64,000 nt of DNA from Kutzneria sp. CA-103260. Lineage in GTDB: Bacteria; Actinomycetota; Actinomycetes; Mycobacteriales; Pseudonocardiaceae. The notes beneath the pieces were generated by a model. It searched no databases, had not been told where the DNA came from, and was given only the letters and a program-made list of their open reading frames with translations. The translations under genes were made by a program, and so were the position numbers. The stretch lies in assembly GCF_018263855.1 (NCBI RefSeq), contig NZ_CP073318.1, positions 11,470,001 to 11,534,000 on the forward strand, written 5' to 3'. Of this stretch, positions 28,393-37,274 are shown piece by piece; the stretch's first letter is position 1, and each line of letters opens with the position of its first letter.

Positions 28393-28414
28393 GCTGCCAA
28401 CATGAGGTTCCGCC

Positions 28415-28436
28415 GATGTTGATGGCCGTAAACATT
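28415..28436. promoter_or_regulatory. TetR operator 2
   Basis: A second copy with the same format, GATGTT-N10-AACATT, centred 44 bp (about four helical turns) from operator 1, just before the exporter ribosome binding site. Same spacing and arm sequence support two dimers on the same face of the DNA. Confidence 0.6.
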
Positions 28437-28451
28437 CGTTCGGAGGCGCCC

Positions 28452-30662
28452 ATGCTGACCCGACTCGGCCACCGCATCGTCCGACATGCCAGGACGATCC
28501 TGCTGATCGCCGCGGTGGCGCTGCTCGGATTCGGCTTCGCCGGCTCGACCGTGTTCGGCAAACTGGGGTCGCAGGGGCTGGACGATCCGTCCTCGCAGGC
28601 CAGCCGGGCCGGTGTGGAACTGGCGCGGAACTTCGGCGGGGACTCGCAGTTGGTGTTCCTCGTGACCGCCACGACGGGCACGGTCGACTCGCCCTCGGTC
28701 AAGGCGGCCGGCCTGGCCCTGACCACGGATCTGAGCCGCGACTCGCGAGTGGCCACGCCCGTGTCCTACTGGTCGGCCGGCGCGCCGCAGTTGCGCTCGT
28801 CCGACGGGCGCAGCGCGATGATCACCGCACGCGTCGGTCTCCTTTCCGACGATGCCGTGCAGGACATTCTCGACCAGTACAGCGGTTCGCGCGGCCCGGT
28901 CAGTGTCGCGATCGGCGGCAGTCTGGTCGGCAGTCTCCAGATCAAGAACCAGGTCAGCCACGACCTGCTGGTCTCGGAGGCCATCGCGGTCCCGGTGATC
29001 GGATTGCTGCTGTTTCTCGTGTTCGGCAGCGCCGTGGCCGCACTGCTGCCGCTGTTGATCGGCGGCATCACGATTCTGGGCACGCTGGCGGCGCTGTCCG
29101 TGCTCGGCTCGCTGACCAACGTCTCGATCTACGCCGTCAACGTCACCACCGCGCTGGGCTTCGGGTTGTCCATCGACTACGGACTGCTCATGGTCAACCG
29201 ATTCCGCGAGGAATTAGCCGGCGGCGCGACAAGCGCGGACGCGGCGGTGAGCACAGTGCGTGTCGCCGGGCGCACCATCGGATTCAGCGCCGCGACCGTG
29301 GTCGTCGCGTTGGCCACATTGCTGGTTTTCCCACAGTATTTCCTACGCTCGTTCGCCTATGCCGGCATCAGCGTGATCGCGATCGCCATGCTCTCGGCCA
29401 CCGTTGTCCTGCCCGCGGTGCTCAGCCTCATCGGCGCGCGGATCAACACCGGCCGACTGCCCTGGGCCCGCAAGCACAATCCCGCCACCACCTCCGTGTT
29501 GTGGAAACGCCTGGCCACCGGCGTGATGCGTCGACCGGCATGGGCGGCGATCCCGGTGCTGCTCGTGTTGCTCACCGCCGCCACGCCATTGTTGGGCATA
29601 ACGTTCGGCTCGCCGGACGAACAAGTGCTTTCCACCAGCGGATCGAGCCGGGTCGTGGGCGACGCGCTGCGCGCCGGTTTCCCCAACGTCGACACCCGGC
29701 CGATCCAGACCGTGCTCACGGGTTCGGCCGACCGGGCCGCGGTCGCCGACTACGCCCGGCGAGTGTCCGAACTGTCCGGGGTCACCGGGGTGCAGTCACC
29801 GGTCGGCGCCTTCGCCGGCGGGAAGGGCCCGCAGCCAACACCGCTGGACCCGACCCTGGCCCACGGCGACGCCAAGCTGATCACCGTGTCCACCGACCTG
29901 GACATTCACTCGCAGGCCGCCGAAGACCTCGTCAACCAGGTCCGGGACGTCGCCGCGCCGGCCGGCGACCAGGTCCTCGTCGGCGGCGATCCGGCCCTCC
30001 AACTCGACGACAAGACCGCCGTGGGCGATCGGGTGCTGCCCTGCGCGCTGATCATCGCGCTGGCCACGTTCATCCTGTTGTTCCTGCTCACCGGCAGCGT
30101 CCTGCAGCCGCTGCGCGCCCTGGCGCTGAACCTGATCGGCCTGGGCGCGACCCTCGGTCTGATGGTGCTGATCTTCGAACACGGCGCCGGCTCCGCCGTC
30201 CTCGGCTTCACCCCGCTGCCGCTGGACACCAGCATGCTGATGCTGCTGTTCGTGATCTCGTTCGGCCTGTCCATGGACTACGAGGTCTTCGTCACCAGCC
30301 GGATCAAGGAAGCCCACGACCAGGGCGTGCCGACCAGCGAGGCCGTCATCAACGGCCTGTCGCGCAGCGGCCGCATCGTGTCCGCGGCGGCGCTGCTGCT
30401 GGCCATCAGCCTCTGCGCCCTGGCCCTCAGCCGCGTCAGCTTCATCCAGATGTTCGGACTCGGCACCGCCATCGCCGTCCTGATGGACGCCACCCTGATC
30501 CGCGGCATTCTGCTGCCGGCCGGCATCCGAATTCTCGGCCGCGCCGCCTGGTGGGCCCCGAAACCCCTGCGCAAACTGCACCGGCGATTCGGCCTCAGTG
30601 AGACCTCGAATCCATCCACCGCCACGCCGCCCGAGCCCGCCCACTCCGTCGTTCACCACTGA
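28452..30662 (+). CDS. MMPL/RND family lipid exporter
   Basis: A 736-aa membrane transporter with the MMPL plan: one TM (about 16-36), a periplasmic domain, a five-helix bundle with GFGLSIDYGLLMVNRFREE, a second periplasmic domain, then another bundle with SFGLSMDYEVFVTSRIKEAHD. The two SIDY/SMDYE segments carry the proton-relay Asp-Tyr pairs of the family. ATG 28452 sits five bases after GGAGG. Actinobacterial MMPL proteins export lipids such as mycolates or siderophores, so this is the natural exporter for the secondary lipid made by the adjacent operon; this is inference from position. Controlled by the divergent TetR. Confidence 0.9.
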   Translation: MLTRLGHRIVRHARTILLIAAVALLGFGFAGSTVFGKLGSQGLDDPSSQASRAGVELARNFGGDSQLVFLVTATTGTVDSPSVKAAGLALTTDLSRDSRVATPVSYWSAGAPQLRSSDGRSAMITARVGLLSDDAVQDILDQYSGSRGPVSVAIGGSLVGSLQIKNQVSHDLLVSEAIAVPVIGLLLFLVFGSAVAALLPLLIGGITILGTLAALSVLGSLTNVSIYAVNVTTALGFGLSIDYGLLMVNRFREELAGGATSADAAVSTVRVAGRTIGFSAATVVVALATLLVFPQYFLRSFAYAGISVIAIAMLSATVVLPAVLSLIGARINTGRLPWARKHNPATTSVLWKRLATGVMRRPAWAAIPVLLVLLTAATPLLGITFGSPDEQVLSTSGSSRVVGDALRAGFPNVDTRPIQTVLTGSADRAAVADYARRVSELSGVTGVQSPVGAFAGGKGPQPTPLDPTLAHGDAKLITVSTDLDIHSQAAEDLVNQVRDVAAPAGDQVLVGGDPALQLDDKTAVGDRVLPCALIIALATFILLFLLTGSVLQPLRALALNLIGLGATLGLMVLIFEHGAGSAVLGFTPLPLDTSMLMLLFVISFGLSMDYEVFVTSRIKEAHDQGVPTSEAVINGLSRSGRIVSAAALLLAISLCALALSRVSFIQMFGLGTAIAVLMDATLIRGILLPAGIRILGRAAWWAPKPLRKLHRRFGLSETSNPSTATPPEPAHSVVHH

Positions 30663-30854
30663 GTCGGAGTATTCACCACCGGGGGCATTCGCGGCTCTCG
30701 CGCGCATTCGATTACCCCGGAGATTCACTGGGTCTGTTTCACGATTCCTGTATCCGGCTCGCGGTCGTGTCGCTCTAATAGGGAGGAGTGTCCCGTGGCG
30801 GTGCGCGGGACACGACGTAGCCGCAGCCGTTCGATGAATGTGGAGGAGTGAGAC

Positions 30855-31934
30855 ATGGCGATAGCGAGTCGGCTGCCGGGTGAACGGCAGCTCGCGCGCG
30901 AGGATGCCGATCGGATCGCGGCCATCCGGAAGTCGATCATCGAGATCGGGGACAACTGGCGGACCCGGCATCCCTGGTTCGCCCGGCACCAGGACGGCGT
31001 CGGCATGGCGATCTTCGTGGTGTCGATCGCCGGTGTCGTCGCCGACGCCTGGCTCTACGCCGCCAGCCTGCTGCCGTGGTGGGCCACCATCCTGGTCAAC
31101 GCGTACTGGCTCTCCCTGCTGCACGAGCTGGAGCACGACCTCATCCACTCCATGTACTTCCGCACCAACCGGTTCGTGCACAACGTGATGATGTTCGGCG
31201 TCTGGCTGCTGCGGCCCAGCACCATCAACCCGTGGGTCCGGCGCCGCCTGCACCTGCACCACCACGCGGTCTCGGGCACCGACTCCGACCTGGAGGAACG
31301 GGCCATCACCAACGGCGAGGGCTGGGGCAGCCGCCGGCTGATCACCCTGCTGGACACCTTCGTCGGCATGTACACCCGGCCGTTCCGGATGATCGAGCTC
31401 GTCCGGGTCTACGTCGAGCAGGAGGCGCGCAGCCCGGAGGAGGCCCGCTACCTGACCAACATCAACCGGATGTCCTACTTCCCGCTCGGCGCCGTGCACT
31501 ACCTGTTGTGGCACCTGTTCATCGGCATCAACGTGTACCAGTGGATCGCCGGGCCGGTGGACATCCCGGGCCAAGGAATCCTCGGTTTCCTGGCGGTGAC
31601 CGTGCTCGCGCCGAACGCGATCCGCACCTTCTGCATCTACTTCGTCAGCTCGAACCTGCACTACTACGGCGATGTCGAGGCGCACAACGTCCTGCAGCAG
31701 ACCCAGGTGTGGACGGCCTGGTGGCTCAAGCCCTTCCAGGCGCTGTGCTTCAACTTCGGCGAGACGCACGCCATCCACCACTTCCTGGTGCGCGACCCGT
31801 TCTGGCTCCGGGCGGCCATCAAGCGCGACTGCCACCGGGTGCTGCGCGAGAACGGGGTGCGCTTCAACGACTTCGGCACCTTCCGGCGCGCCAACCGCTT
31901 CACCTTCGCCGCACCCACCACCGTCGACCCGTAG
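30855..31934 (+). CDS. membrane fatty-acid desaturase-like di-iron enzyme
   Basis: A 359-aa protein with about four to six membrane helices and three histidine boxes: HELEHDLIH (near residue 91), LHLHHH (near 134) and HAIHH (near 306), the eight-His di-iron site of desaturases/hydroxylases. GGAGGAG precedes ATG 30855. A rubredoxin gene follows 26 bp downstream, so electrons are likely supplied by rubredoxin, as for AlkB-type hydroxylases; the boxes, however, look more like the desaturase group. It could desaturate or hydroxylate the product lipid. The 192-bp upstream gap holds its own probable promoter, so its membership in the lipid operon is not certain. Confidence 0.88.
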   Translation: MAIASRLPGERQLAREDADRIAAIRKSIIEIGDNWRTRHPWFARHQDGVGMAIFVVSIAGVVADAWLYAASLLPWWATILVNAYWLSLLHELEHDLIHSMYFRTNRFVHNVMMFGVWLLRPSTINPWVRRRLHLHHHAVSGTDSDLEERAITNGEGWGSRRLITLLDTFVGMYTRPFRMIELVRVYVEQEARSPEEARYLTNINRMSYFPLGAVHYLLWHLFIGINVYQWIAGPVDIPGQGILGFLAVTVLAPNAIRTFCIYFVSSNLHYYGDVEAHNVLQQTQVWTAWWLKPFQALCFNFGETHAIHHFLVRDPFWLRAAIKRDCHRVLRENGVRFNDFGTFRRANRFTFAAPTTVDP

Positions 31935-31960
31935 CCGGCACGAATGAAGGACGACCCACG

Positions 31961-32140
31961 ATGACCGTCACCACCACCGAACTCTGGATCTGCCTGCGCT
32001 GCGGGATGATCTACGACCCGGCCGAGGGGGATCCGGACGGTGGCATCGCGCCCGGCACCGCGTTCGCCGACATCCCGGAGGACTGGGTGTGCCCGGTCTG
32101 CGGCGCGACCAAAACCGACTTCGTCCCCTACGAGGACTGA
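31961..32140 (+). CDS. rubredoxin
   Basis: A 59-aa protein with the two Cys knuckles of rubredoxin: CLRCGMIYDPAEGDPDGGIAPG and CPVCGATKTDF, binding one iron in a Cys4 site. It is a one-electron carrier. Its position right after the di-iron desaturase gene strongly suggests it is that enzyme's donor. The rubredoxin reductase is not in the window. A long inverted repeat follows within two bases of the stop. Confidence 0.95.
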   Translation: MTVTTTELWICLRCGMIYDPAEGDPDGGIAPGTAFADIPEDWVCPVCGATKTDFVPYED

Positions 32141-32142
32141 AT

Positions 32143-32197
32143 GATCCCGGCGCGCGATCTCGTCGATGACCGGTCCCGGTCATCGACGAGCGGGATC
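32143..32197. terminator. bidirectional terminator-like hairpin
   Basis: A nested inverted repeat between two convergent genes: GATCCCG (32143-32149) pairs with CGGGATC (32191-32197), and inside a 15-bp perfect stem (32159-32173 with 32176-32190) closes on a very small loop. No T tract, as is common in actinomycetes. Confidence 0.7.
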
Positions 32198-32203
32198 GTG
32201 CGG

Positions 32204-32752
32204 TCAGCCGGCGAGGATGGCGCGAAGGTGGGCCAGACATCGTTCGCGGCTCGGCCCGATCGAGCCGCGGGGCATGTCGAGGCGGTTGCCGATCTCGTCG
32301 TAGGACAGGGGCGGTTCGGACAGCAGCAGCATGATGAGGTCACGCTCGCGCTCGCGCAGGTAGCCGATCGCGTTGTGCAGGTTCTCGCCGTCGAGGATGG
32401 CGATGACCGCCTCGTCGATCGGCCGTTCCGGGGAGACGTCGTCGACGGCCGACGGGTCGCCGCACGGGACCAGCCGCTGCGACCGCGCCGCGTACTTGAT
32501 CATCTCGCGCCGGGTGATGACCTTCAGCCAGCCCGGCACACAGTGCGGATCGACGACCGACTCCAGATGTAAATACGCTTTGAGCCATACTTCCTGGCTG
32601 ACGTCGGCGCGGTCATCGGCGGTCAGCGACGTTCCCCGCAATGCGTTCCTCACAAGCGGTGTGTACGTCTGAACAAACCGTGACCATGCGGCCGTCTCGC
32701 CACCAATACAACGTTGAATTAGGTCCGTCAAGTCCGTCCGGTTCAGCGCCAT
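32204..32752 (-). CDS. ECF-type sigma-70 family RNA polymerase sigma factor
   Basis: A 182-aa sigma factor with region 2 (residues ~24-90: AWSRFVQTYTPLVRNAL, then DVSQEVWLKAYLHL) and region 4 (about 125-180: LRERERDLIMLLLSEPPLSYDEIGNRLDMPRGSIG, a helix-turn-helix). The start at 32752 is behind a GGGGGG stretch; a TTG 12 bases upstream is less likely. No anti-sigma gene is adjacent. It is divergent from the FAD/UbiD operon, separated by about 535 bp. The family relation to SCO-type PhyR-less ECFs cannot be set. It may drive the divergent operon, but no shared promoter motif was identified. Confidence 0.9.
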   Translation of the reverse strand: MALNRTDLTDLIQRCIGGETAAWSRFVQTYTPLVRNALRGTSLTADDRADVSQEVWLKAYLHLESVVDPHCVPGWLKVITRREMIKYAARSQRLVPCGDPSAVDDVSPERPIDEAVIAILDGENLHNAIGYLRERERDLIMLLLSEPPLSYDEIGNRLDMPRGSIGPSRERCLAHLRAILAG

Positions 32753-33287
32753 GAGCCCCCCCAAGGTCTTCCGGCCTTCAGTTGCCGCTATACAACAGCT
32801 CCTTGGCTGTTGTCATCCGCGGCCGATCATGTTGACACCGCAAGAGGCTCACATAACCCGCGAGACCGTGTCAAGGAAGCTCACCGTATCAAGGAGGCCT
32901 GCGAGCCATCGGAAGATTGAAAAACTTAACCGATCCAGTCGCGTATCCAAACCAACGCGGCTTCGCTCTAGATGTAACGAGGGGGCAGGGTGGTCCGTTA
33001 CCGCCGCCGCGGCTCGGTGATCTTGATTTTCCGGGTGCGTCAGAGACGCTGTCGATCAAGTCGCCCAGCGGTGTTCTTGGAGAGGTTTGGCTGTTGCGAT
33101 AAACGGGTACGGGTGGTGTCGGATCTGGCCAAGTCGCACTCTTGTCCGGTTCGCGCGACTACCTATGGTCAACGATGGTCACGGCTGTTTTCGGACGTTC
33201 GACGGCCATTCGACGACAAATGTCGGGGGAGCAAGCCAGGGCGGCCGGGTTCGCGAAACGGCCGGCCGCGGCCATGAGGAGGGGTTG
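32753..33287. other. intergenic region, 535 bp
   Basis: Long divergent region between the ECF sigma gene and the FAD oxidoreductase gene. It is noticeably less GC-rich in its left half (32820-32960, for example GAAAAACTTAACC), as expected for promoters. Several open frames run through it, including an extension of the FAD gene to 33087, but none has a good RBS or recognisable protein. No hairpin of note or RNA gene seen. Confidence 0.45.
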
Positions 33288-34556
33288 GTGACGCAACGCT
33301 GCGACGTGGTCATCGTGGGGGCCGGGATCGCCGGCTGTGCCGCGGCCATCGCGTATGCGCGCTACGGGTTGCGGGTGATCCTGGTCGAGGCGCATCGGAA
33401 CACCGACGCGTTCAAGCGGGCCTGCACGCATTTGATTCAGTCGTCGGCGGTGCCCACGCTGCGCCGCCTGGGGCTGGAGGCGGAGGTCGAGGCCGCCGGC
33501 GGCATCCGCACCGACCTCGAATTCCACACCCGCGCCGGCTGGGTCCGCTATCCGCGGATCGCCAGCGGGCCGGATGCCACCTACGGGTACAACATCCGTC
33601 GATCCCAGCTCGATCCGCTGCTGCGGCGGACCGCCGCTGAGACGGACGGAGTGCGGCTGCTGCGGGGCGCCCGGGTGCGCGAACTCCAGCGCGACGGCCG
33701 ACGGGTGACCGGGGTAGTGGTCCAGAACGAGGCCGGCGAACTGGTGCCGATCGACGCCCGCCTGACCATTGGCGCGGACGGCCGGCATTCGGCCGTCGCC
33801 GGTCTCGCGCGGGTCCGGACCATCAAAACCTCACACGGGCGGTTCGGCTGTTTCGCGCATTACACCGGCGTGCTCGACAAATCGGGTGCGGAGCTGGTGA
33901 CTCGCGGGGACGGGCCGGCTCAGGCGACATCGAGGCTGTGGCTGCTCGATCCAGACATCGCCTACATGTTGCCCAATGACGGTCGCACGGTGCTGGCGGC
34001 GATGGTGTCCAGCGAACGCCGGGACGAGTCCCTTCGGAACCTGGACAATCATATCAATTCGATCTTCTCCCGGCTGCCCGGCGGACCCGATCTCAGCAAT
34101 GCGCGCCGGGTCTCGAACTTCACGCCGATAAAGAAGTACCAGAGCGTGTGGAGGAGGCCCATCGCGCCCGGTTTGGCGTTGATCGGAGACGCCGCGCTGG
34201 TCACGGACTACCTGTGGGGCGCCGGTATCGGCTGGGCGCTGCAAAGCTCCGAATGGATAACGGACGCGACCGCGCTGCCGCTGGTGTCCGGCGAGCCGAT
34301 GGCGCCCGCGTTGCGGAAATACGCGTACCGGCACTTCCGTCGACTGGGTCTGCATCACGCGTTCAATGCCAACTTCGCGACCGGAAGGAAGATGAACGCG
34401 CTGGAGCGGGTGCTTTTCGGGGCGGCCACGGCCGACGAGGAGATCGGGGCCAGGCTGCTGGACTTCGGCAGCCGCAAGCTCAATCCACTGCAAGCGTTCG
34501 GCCCGGGACTGCTGGCCCGCGCGTGGCGTTTGCACCGCGCACTGGAGGCGGCCTGA
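33288..34556 (+). CDS. FAD-dependent oxidoreductase (aromatic monooxygenase / geranylgeranyl reductase superfamily)
   Basis: A 422-aa flavoprotein with DVVIVGAGIAGCAAAIAYARYG at the N-terminus (GxGxxG) and GDAALVTDYLWGAGIGWALQSSEW as the GD motif that binds the FAD ribityl chain (about residues 298-322). FKRACTHLIQSSAVPTLRRLG near residue 43 resembles halogenase- and GGR-like family members. GTG 33288 is preceded by GAGGAGGGG; the longer frame to 33087 lacks support. First gene of a five-gene operon. Likely acts on a hydrophobic substrate bound with the SCP2-like protein encoded next; reaction unknown. Confidence 0.83.
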   Translation: MTQRCDVVIVGAGIAGCAAAIAYARYGLRVILVEAHRNTDAFKRACTHLIQSSAVPTLRRLGLEAEVEAAGGIRTDLEFHTRAGWVRYPRIASGPDATYGYNIRRSQLDPLLRRTAAETDGVRLLRGARVRELQRDGRRVTGVVVQNEAGELVPIDARLTIGADGRHSAVAGLARVRTIKTSHGRFGCFAHYTGVLDKSGAELVTRGDGPAQATSRLWLLDPDIAYMLPNDGRTVLAAMVSSERRDESLRNLDNHINSIFSRLPGGPDLSNARRVSNFTPIKKYQSVWRRPIAPGLALIGDAALVTDYLWGAGIGWALQSSEWITDATALPLVSGEPMAPALRKYAYRHFRRLGLHHAFNANFATGRKMNALERVLFGAATADEEIGARLLDFGSRKLNPLQAFGPGLLARAWRLHRALEAA

Positions 34557-34558
34557 TC

Positions 34559-35122
34559 ATGAGGCGCGGCGATACCCGTTTCGTCCCGGCGGAACGCATT
34601 TACGGATTCCGTTGGTCGGAGGACGGTTCGAACCGGCGGTCCTGGTCGCGCACGCTGAAAGCGGCGATCGGGGTCGCGCTGGCGAGGGCGGTCGCCCGGG
34701 TGCCCGACGAGTTCGTGGACTCGCCGGTGGTCACCCGGATCGTCCTCGCCTTCCTGCCCTACGTCATGCGACTCAAGTTCCACCGGTCGGCGGCGAAGAC
34801 CTTGGCGGGCGCGAAGCTCACCGTGACCCTCGGCATGGGGTTGACACTCGCCGACGGCGATCGACGTTATTTCCTGGTCCGGGTCCGCGGTCGACGCTGC
34901 GCCATCCGCGCCGCGGACCGGGATCAGGTCGTGAGACAGGCCGTTTCGTGTTTCACCAGCCGGCTGCCGACAGTGCTGCGCATGACGATGGGCGCGTCGA
35001 CGCATCCGGCGCTGCTGATCGCCGACGGCGCCGCGGAGCTGTCGGGCGACGTCTTCTTCAGCGCGCGGCTTGCCGCCCTTTTCGGCATGCCGAGCCGGTC
35101 ACTGCTGCCGGTCGGCGAGTGA
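34559..35122 (+). CDS. SCP2-like (sterol carrier fold) protein, tentative
   Basis: A 187-aa protein starting two bases after the FAD gene. The first half is Arg-rich with a hydrophobic helix (SPVVTRIVLAFLPYVMRL, about 55-73). The second half has the strand pattern of SCP2 domains: a ligand-binding sheet, then TVLRMTMGASTHPALLIADGAAELSGDVFFSARLAALFG, similar in layout to the ...GRLRVEGDLALALRLLALFG end of SCP2 proteins. If right, it would bind a lipid-like substrate for the neighbouring enzymes. The assignment is from pattern only. Confidence 0.5.
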   Translation: MRRGDTRFVPAERIYGFRWSEDGSNRRSWSRTLKAAIGVALARAVARVPDEFVDSPVVTRIVLAFLPYVMRLKFHRSAAKTLAGAKLTVTLGMGLTLADGDRRYFLVRVRGRRCAIRAADRDQVVRQAVSCFTSRLPTVLRMTMGASTHPALLIADGAAELSGDVFFSARLAALFGMPSRSLLPVGE

Positions 35123-35179
35123 CGCCGGCGATGTCCGGCCGCAACCCTCTGAAGCCGCTCGAAAAGAAGGTTCTCCCGC

Positions 35180-35662
35180 ATGGTGATCACGGTTCTGTAC
35201 GTCATCCACACCATGGCGCTCGCCGGCTGGTTCGGCACCCAGATCTACAGCGTGCTGCTCGTGCAGCGACACCCCGCGCAGGACGAGGATCCGGAGTACT
35301 TCGAGGACTTCGCCGCCCGGTTGGCGAACGGATCGCGCTACACCCTGCTGGGGGTCATCGCCGCCATGATCCCGACCTGGGTGGTGATCATCGCCCTCCG
35401 GGCCGCCAGTGGCGCGGACCTCGGCGTCGCCTGGGTGTGGCTGGTCGTGGTGAAGTCGCTGGCCATGCTGGTCGCGATCGGCCTGTTCGCGTACTTGTCG
35501 TGGCACGTGTGGCCACTGCGGATCTTCGCGCTCCGCGACGAGCTTCCCGCCGTCCGCCGCCGCTTCTACGGCCTGTCCGTCGGCATTCTGTGCGGCACCG
35601 GGTTGGCGCTGGGGGTCGGCATCGTCGAACAGTCGGTGGGAAGTTTCCTTGGTGTCGCCTGA
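35180..35662 (+). CDS. four-helix membrane protein, unknown function
   Basis: A 160-aa integral membrane protein with four predicted helices (about 2-22, 55-75, 83-108, 130-152). It begins MVITVLYVIHTMALAGWFGTQIY; the conserved-looking His at 10 and WHVW at 109-112 could contact a quinone or heme, but this is speculation. GAAAAGAAGG is the RBS. Placed between the SCP2-like and UbiD genes with short gaps, so part of the operon. It broadly resembles DUF2269/CopD-like small membrane proteins. Confidence 0.7.
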   Translation: MVITVLYVIHTMALAGWFGTQIYSVLLVQRHPAQDEDPEYFEDFAARLANGSRYTLLGVIAAMIPTWVVIIALRAASGADLGVAWVWLVVVKSLAMLVAIGLFAYLSWHVWPLRIFALRDELPAVRRRFYGLSVGILCGTGLALGVGIVEQSVGSFLGVA

Positions 35663-35701
35663 TCCGGCCGTGCGCCTTCCTCTTGGTGGCTAGGAGAGTT
35701 G

Positions 35702-37228
35702 ATGAGTAGGAAGTACGGGCTGCGCGGATACCTGGAGGCACTGTCCGGAATCGGCCAGGTCGTGGAGGTCGGCCGAACGGTCGACGCGAACCTGGAAATG
35801 GGCGCGATCGCGAGATTGTGCTACGAGACCGGATCGGCGGTCCCGCTGTTCTCCGACGTGGCCGGTGCCCCCGCCGGGTTCCAGGTGGTCAGTGCTTTGG
35901 TCGGGACCAGTTCGGACCGCGGCCGCGAGTTGGCCCGGCTGGGACTGTCGCTGTTCCTGTCGGAGGGTTCGTCGGCCGCCGACATCGTCGAGGAATTGTG
36001 CCGGGCCCGGCGTGGTCAGCCGATCGAGCCGAATGTGGTGTTCGACGCGCCGTGCAAGGAAAACATCAGCACCGGCGAGGACGTGGACCTGACGCGGCTG
36101 CCGGCGCCGCTGATCCACCACGGGGACGGCGGCCGCTACGTGAACACGATCGGCGTCGTGGTCACGCGCTCGGCCGATGGCGCGTGGACGAACTGGTCGA
36201 TCAACCGGGTCATGGTGACCGGTCCGCGCAGCGGCGTCGTGTCGTCGGTTCCCGTCCAGCACATCGGGATGATTCACGAGTCGTGGCGAAAGATCGGCCA
36301 GGACATGCCGTTCGCGGTCGCCCTCGGCGTCGACCCGGCGCTGCTGTACGCGGCGTCGATGCCCCTGCCGGCCGGCGCTTCCGAGGTCGGGTTCGCGGGT
36401 TCGCTGCTGAACCGGCCGGTCGACGTCATCCGGTGCGAGAGCAGCGAGCTCGAGGTGCCCGCCGACGCCGAGATCGTGCTGGAAGGCAGGATCTCCAACA
36501 CGGATGTGGGTCTGGAAGGCCCGTTCGGTGATTTCACCGGGTACTTCTACCCGAACTACGGCGTGCCGCAGCCCATGGCGTACTTCGACACGGTGACCTA
36601 CCGGAACCGGCCGATATACCCGTTCACCAGCGGCGGCGAACCGCCGTCCGAGGAACACACGATCTGGGGCGTCGCGACGGCGGCGGAAGCGCTGCACCGG
36701 ATGCGGTTGGCGCGTCTGCCGATCGCGTCCGCCTGGAGCCCGTTCGCGTCGTGCAACGGCTGGTTGGTGGTGACCGTCCGGCCCGGCTGGTCCGAGTCGG
36801 GCCTGGACGCGAAGGCGTTGTGCCGGCGGGTCGGCGAGGCGGTGTGGGGCTGTAAGGCCGGCGACCCGGTGAACTCGGTCATCGTCACCGAGGACGACAT
36901 CGACCCGGGCAACCTCAACCAGGTGGTCTGGGCGATGGACAGCCGAAACGACCGATCGCCCGGCGGCCGGCTGCGCATCGAGGACCGGCTCGGCTGGCCC
37001 ATGTCGCCGTACCTGGACACGGATCACTTCCGGTACTTCGAGGGCTGGAAGTCGTCGCGGCTGATCTACGACTGCCTGCCGTCGCCGCTGTCCTGGCCGG
37101 CCAAGCGCAGCGGCTTCGCCAGCGACTGCCCGCCGGCCGTGCGGGAGAAGGTCCTGCGGAACTGGACCAGCGACGGGTTCGCCCCGATTCACGGCGCCTT
37201 CGAGGCGGGCGATTCTCCCCACCGCTGA
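35702..37228 (+). CDS. UbiD family (prenylated-FMN) decarboxylase
   Basis: A 508-aa protein with clear UbiD family features: LEALSGIGQVVEVGRTVD at the N-terminus, NWSINRVMVTGPRSG in the FMN-binding domain, GMIHESWRKIGQDMPFAVALGVDP, and EGPFGDFTGYF (about 263-273), the helix with the conserved Glu/Asp that closes on prFMN. Family enzymes reversibly decarboxylate aromatic or alpha,beta-unsaturated acids using prenylated FMN made by UbiX. No UbiX is in the window. ATG 35702 has AGGAGAG upstream; a TTG directly before it is also possible. With FAD, SCP2-like and SnoaL-like neighbours it suggests processing of an unsaturated or aromatic acid. Confidence 0.9.
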   Translation: MSRKYGLRGYLEALSGIGQVVEVGRTVDANLEMGAIARLCYETGSAVPLFSDVAGAPAGFQVVSALVGTSSDRGRELARLGLSLFLSEGSSAADIVEELCRARRGQPIEPNVVFDAPCKENISTGEDVDLTRLPAPLIHHGDGGRYVNTIGVVVTRSADGAWTNWSINRVMVTGPRSGVVSSVPVQHIGMIHESWRKIGQDMPFAVALGVDPALLYAASMPLPAGASEVGFAGSLLNRPVDVIRCESSELEVPADAEIVLEGRISNTDVGLEGPFGDFTGYFYPNYGVPQPMAYFDTVTYRNRPIYPFTSGGEPPSEEHTIWGVATAAEALHRMRLARLPIASAWSPFASCNGWLVVTVRPGWSESGLDAKALCRRVGEAVWGCKAGDPVNSVIVTEDDIDPGNLNQVVWAMDSRNDRSPGGRLRIEDRLGWPMSPYLDTDHFRYFEGWKSSRLIYDCLPSPLSWPAKRSGFASDCPPAVREKVLRNWTSDGFAPIHGAFEAGDSPHR

Positions 37229-37274
37229 TCGTCGATTGCGGGCAACTCGCGGAACTACGGAAAGGCCATTGCTG

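Noticed and set aside
32143..32197. Long inverted repeat considered as a transposon end or MITE
   Set aside because: It sits precisely between two convergent genes with a tiny loop, no target duplication and no second copy; a terminator is the simpler reading.
33087..33287. A 67-residue N-terminal extension of the FAD oxidoreductase
   Set aside because: No RBS or fold; GTG 33288 has a strong GAGGAGGGG and begins right at the FAD-binding strand.
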